Source: Hymenobacter volaticus (GTDB lineage Bacteria > Bacteroidota > Bacteroidia > Cytophagales > Hymenobacteraceae). From it: a DNA stretch of 64,000 nt. The notes beneath the pieces were generated by a model. The model saw nothing but the letters and a program-made list of their open reading frames with translations, was not told the origin of the DNA and searched no databases. The DNA lies in assembly GCF_022921055.1 (NCBI RefSeq), contig NZ_CP095061.1, positions 659,501 through 723,500 on the forward strand, in the 5' to 3' direction. This document shows positions 62,759-64,000 of this stretch, piece by piece. Positions within the stretch are counted from its first letter, which is position 1, and each line of letters starts with the position of its first letter. Made by a program: the position numbers and the translations under genes.

Positions 62759-64000
62759 CTACTTGAAATTAAATAATAAGGGAAAAACGAATATTACTAA
62801 AGTTGTCCATAAGGCGTAAATAGGTAGGAAGGAAACTATGCTAATTTCAACATTGTCAATCTCTTTCCGGTTTTTTACTGTTTTAAATAATCTGTAAGTT
62901 ACAAGCAATAGGTTCATTAAAATAAGAATATTGCCGCCCAATACCGCAAGTCTATTTGGTGTGATTCCCCATTCTGAAATTCTGAATAGAATAGCTGAAA
63001 GTGCGATGCTATTTATAACTATCGTAACGATTGAAATACCAAGTAACATCAGAATCTCAATCTTATTATTAGAATTTTTTGATGTTTCAACAATCGAGAA
63101 TAATATAATGGCCATTACGCCAATCAGGAGGGCATTAAAAATTAATAGAAAATCTCTGTCGTTGTAAGGGTCTTTGCCTGTATAAACTACCGCCGCCAGA
63201 TAAATCACCAGCATCGTTAACACTAAGGGGGTAAATACCTTTGCAATTACCGGCGAAACTTTGCTTACTAGTTGGGGGTTCGTCTGCACCAGATAAGTGC
63301 CTACGATAGGAGCGGCAGCAAGGCCCCAGACCACAATGTATTCGATATAAAATTCTTCTATCCGAAGGCCAATAAGCTGGAATAGGCCCATCGTAATAGC
63401 GCTCATTAAGCCACCAGCAATCAATATAATGGTGGTCATTACCACCAAGTCGCCATTGTATCTAAGAAAATCCAGACGTCTTTGAGGACTGGCTAGGTTG
63501 CCACCTATGTATGAGAAACCTAAAATAGCCCATAAAAGCAAGGGCAAGTGAATACAGGCCAGGATCAGGGTGTCGCTTTTGTCGTTTTTGGGTAATAGAT
63601 TGATGTAGATGATAGAAGCTAAAATGGCTAGTGAGGTAAGTACAACTTTATTGGTCTGCACTTTGCGCTTCCAATTGAAGTACGCTATGAGCAAAGGGAA
63701 AAATATGAAAGCAATGTTTCTTAAGTAGAAATATTCTGGATTAATATCGAAGAACTTGGGAAATTTCGCAACGAATCCTGCAATACATGACGCTATTACA
63801 ACAAATAATAACTCGTCTTTGCTGCCCCAGGAAATTCCTTCGTTCTCGAAATTGAGCCTTTCATTCCAGAATTGAGCAACTGTGTTTTCCTTGATTTCAG
63901 GATAAACCAAGTTGAATTCTCTTTTGAAACCCACCTTGTTTTCCCGGTATAGCTTTTCAAGCTGGCGGGGATTATCTAAGTTGTTTAAAACTTCGCCTTT
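62759..64000 (-). CDS. Large membrane protein (DUF4153-like), C-terminal part
   Basis: The frame stays open to the right edge: upstream of the Met at 63934 it continues with coding-like residues (LDNPRQLEKLYRENKVGFKR), so the true N-terminus is beyond the window and at least 413 residues are visible. About ten membrane helices, for example LLFVVIASCIAGFVA, LACIHLPLLLWAILGFSYIG and VLGGNILILMNLLLVTYRLF. It resembles the DUF4153 family of bacterial membrane proteins. Function unknown. Confidence 0.75.
   Translation of the reverse strand, partial: KGEVLNNLDNPRQLEKLYRENKVGFKREFNLVYPEIKENTVAQFWNERLNFENEGISWGSKDELLFVVIASCIAGFVAKFPKFFDINPEYFYLRNIAFIFFPLLIAYFNWKRKVQTNKVVLTSLAILASIIYINLLPKNDKSDTLILACIHLPLLLWAILGFSYIGGNLASPQRRLDFLRYNGDLVVMTTIILIAGGLMSAITMGLFQLIGLRIEEFYIEYIVVWGLAAAPIVGTYLVQTNPQLVSKVSPVIAKVFTPLVLTMLVIYLAAVVYTGKDPYNDRDFLLIFNALLIGVMAIILFSIVETSKNSNNKIEILMLLGISIVTIVINSIALSAILFRISEWGITPNRLAVLGGNILILMNLLLVTYRLFKTVKNRKEIDNVEISIVSFLPIYALWTTLVIFVFPLLFNFK

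Noticed and set aside
1..64000. CRISPR arrays, tRNA or rRNA genes, prophage and insertion sequences
   Set aside because: I looked for repeated spacers, cloverleaf arms and transposase or integrase motifs and saw none that I could support.

Overview
The window looks like chromosomal DNA of a Hymenobacter-type bacterium (Bacteroidetes, Cytophagales). The supporting evidence is a Bacteroidetes-style complex I locus with a short NuoG, a type IX secretion sorting domain on a pectinesterase, a propeller/Y_Y_Y histidine kinase, an ABC-2 permease fused to an M1 peptidase, and promoters of the form TTTG-N19-TAnnTTTG. Genus is inferred from gene content, not proven. I saw no rRNA, tRNA, CRISPR array, prophage or insertion sequence.

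Layout. 1-5.3 kb: the start of an Old Yellow Enzyme gene with an ArsR-type regulator, Fe/Mn superoxide dismutase, tadA, two small exported proteins and aspS. 5.3-8.2 kb: two unrecognised genes and an SdpR/SdpI-like autorepressor and membrane-protein module. 8.3-13 kb: an ABC ATPase and its permease-peptidase fusion. 13-17.2 kb: a one-component-like sensor kinase and its LuxR-type response regulator. 17.4-19.2 kb: a PolB-like exonuclease and an ankyrin membrane protein. 19.2-35.2 kb: all 14 complex I genes on the minus strand, but split between nuoJ and nuoK by an ECF-type sigma factor gene and two membrane-protein genes. 35.4-38.3 kb: pruA and a GH43 glycosidase. 38.5-45.6 kb: a DUF5672 protein, an AT-rich gap, a four-gene minus-strand cluster (ArsR, 2Fe-2S protein, HAD phosphatase, dNMP kinase), an NDH-2 type NADH dehydrogenase and small proteins. 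45.8-54.8 kb: an M1 aminopeptidase, a HupE/UreJ protein, a T9SS-exported pectinesterase, a propeller lipoprotein and a protein with an internal duplication. 54.8-64 kb: clpB, an F420-reductase-like protein, a subclass B1 metallo-beta-lactamase, two paralogous four-helix-type membrane proteins with a third decayed copy nearby, and a large membrane protein that runs off the right edge.

The most striking pattern is technical or evolutionary: six separate genes are each broken by what reads as one missing base inside a C/G homopolymer (near 2222, 8874, 14750, 17991, 44286 and 51506). In each case adding one base restores a full-length protein of the expected family. Homopolymer sequencing error is the simplest reading. 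Respiration dominates the functional theme: complex I, a type II NADH dehydrogenase and proline oxidation (PruA) feed electrons to quinone. GH43 and pectinesterase point to plant cell-wall material as a carbon source. I did not find a convincing new defence or mobile system; the best leads are the split nuo locus with its embedded sigma factor, the long interspersed palindromes, the decaying paralogue family, and several unrecognised proteins.
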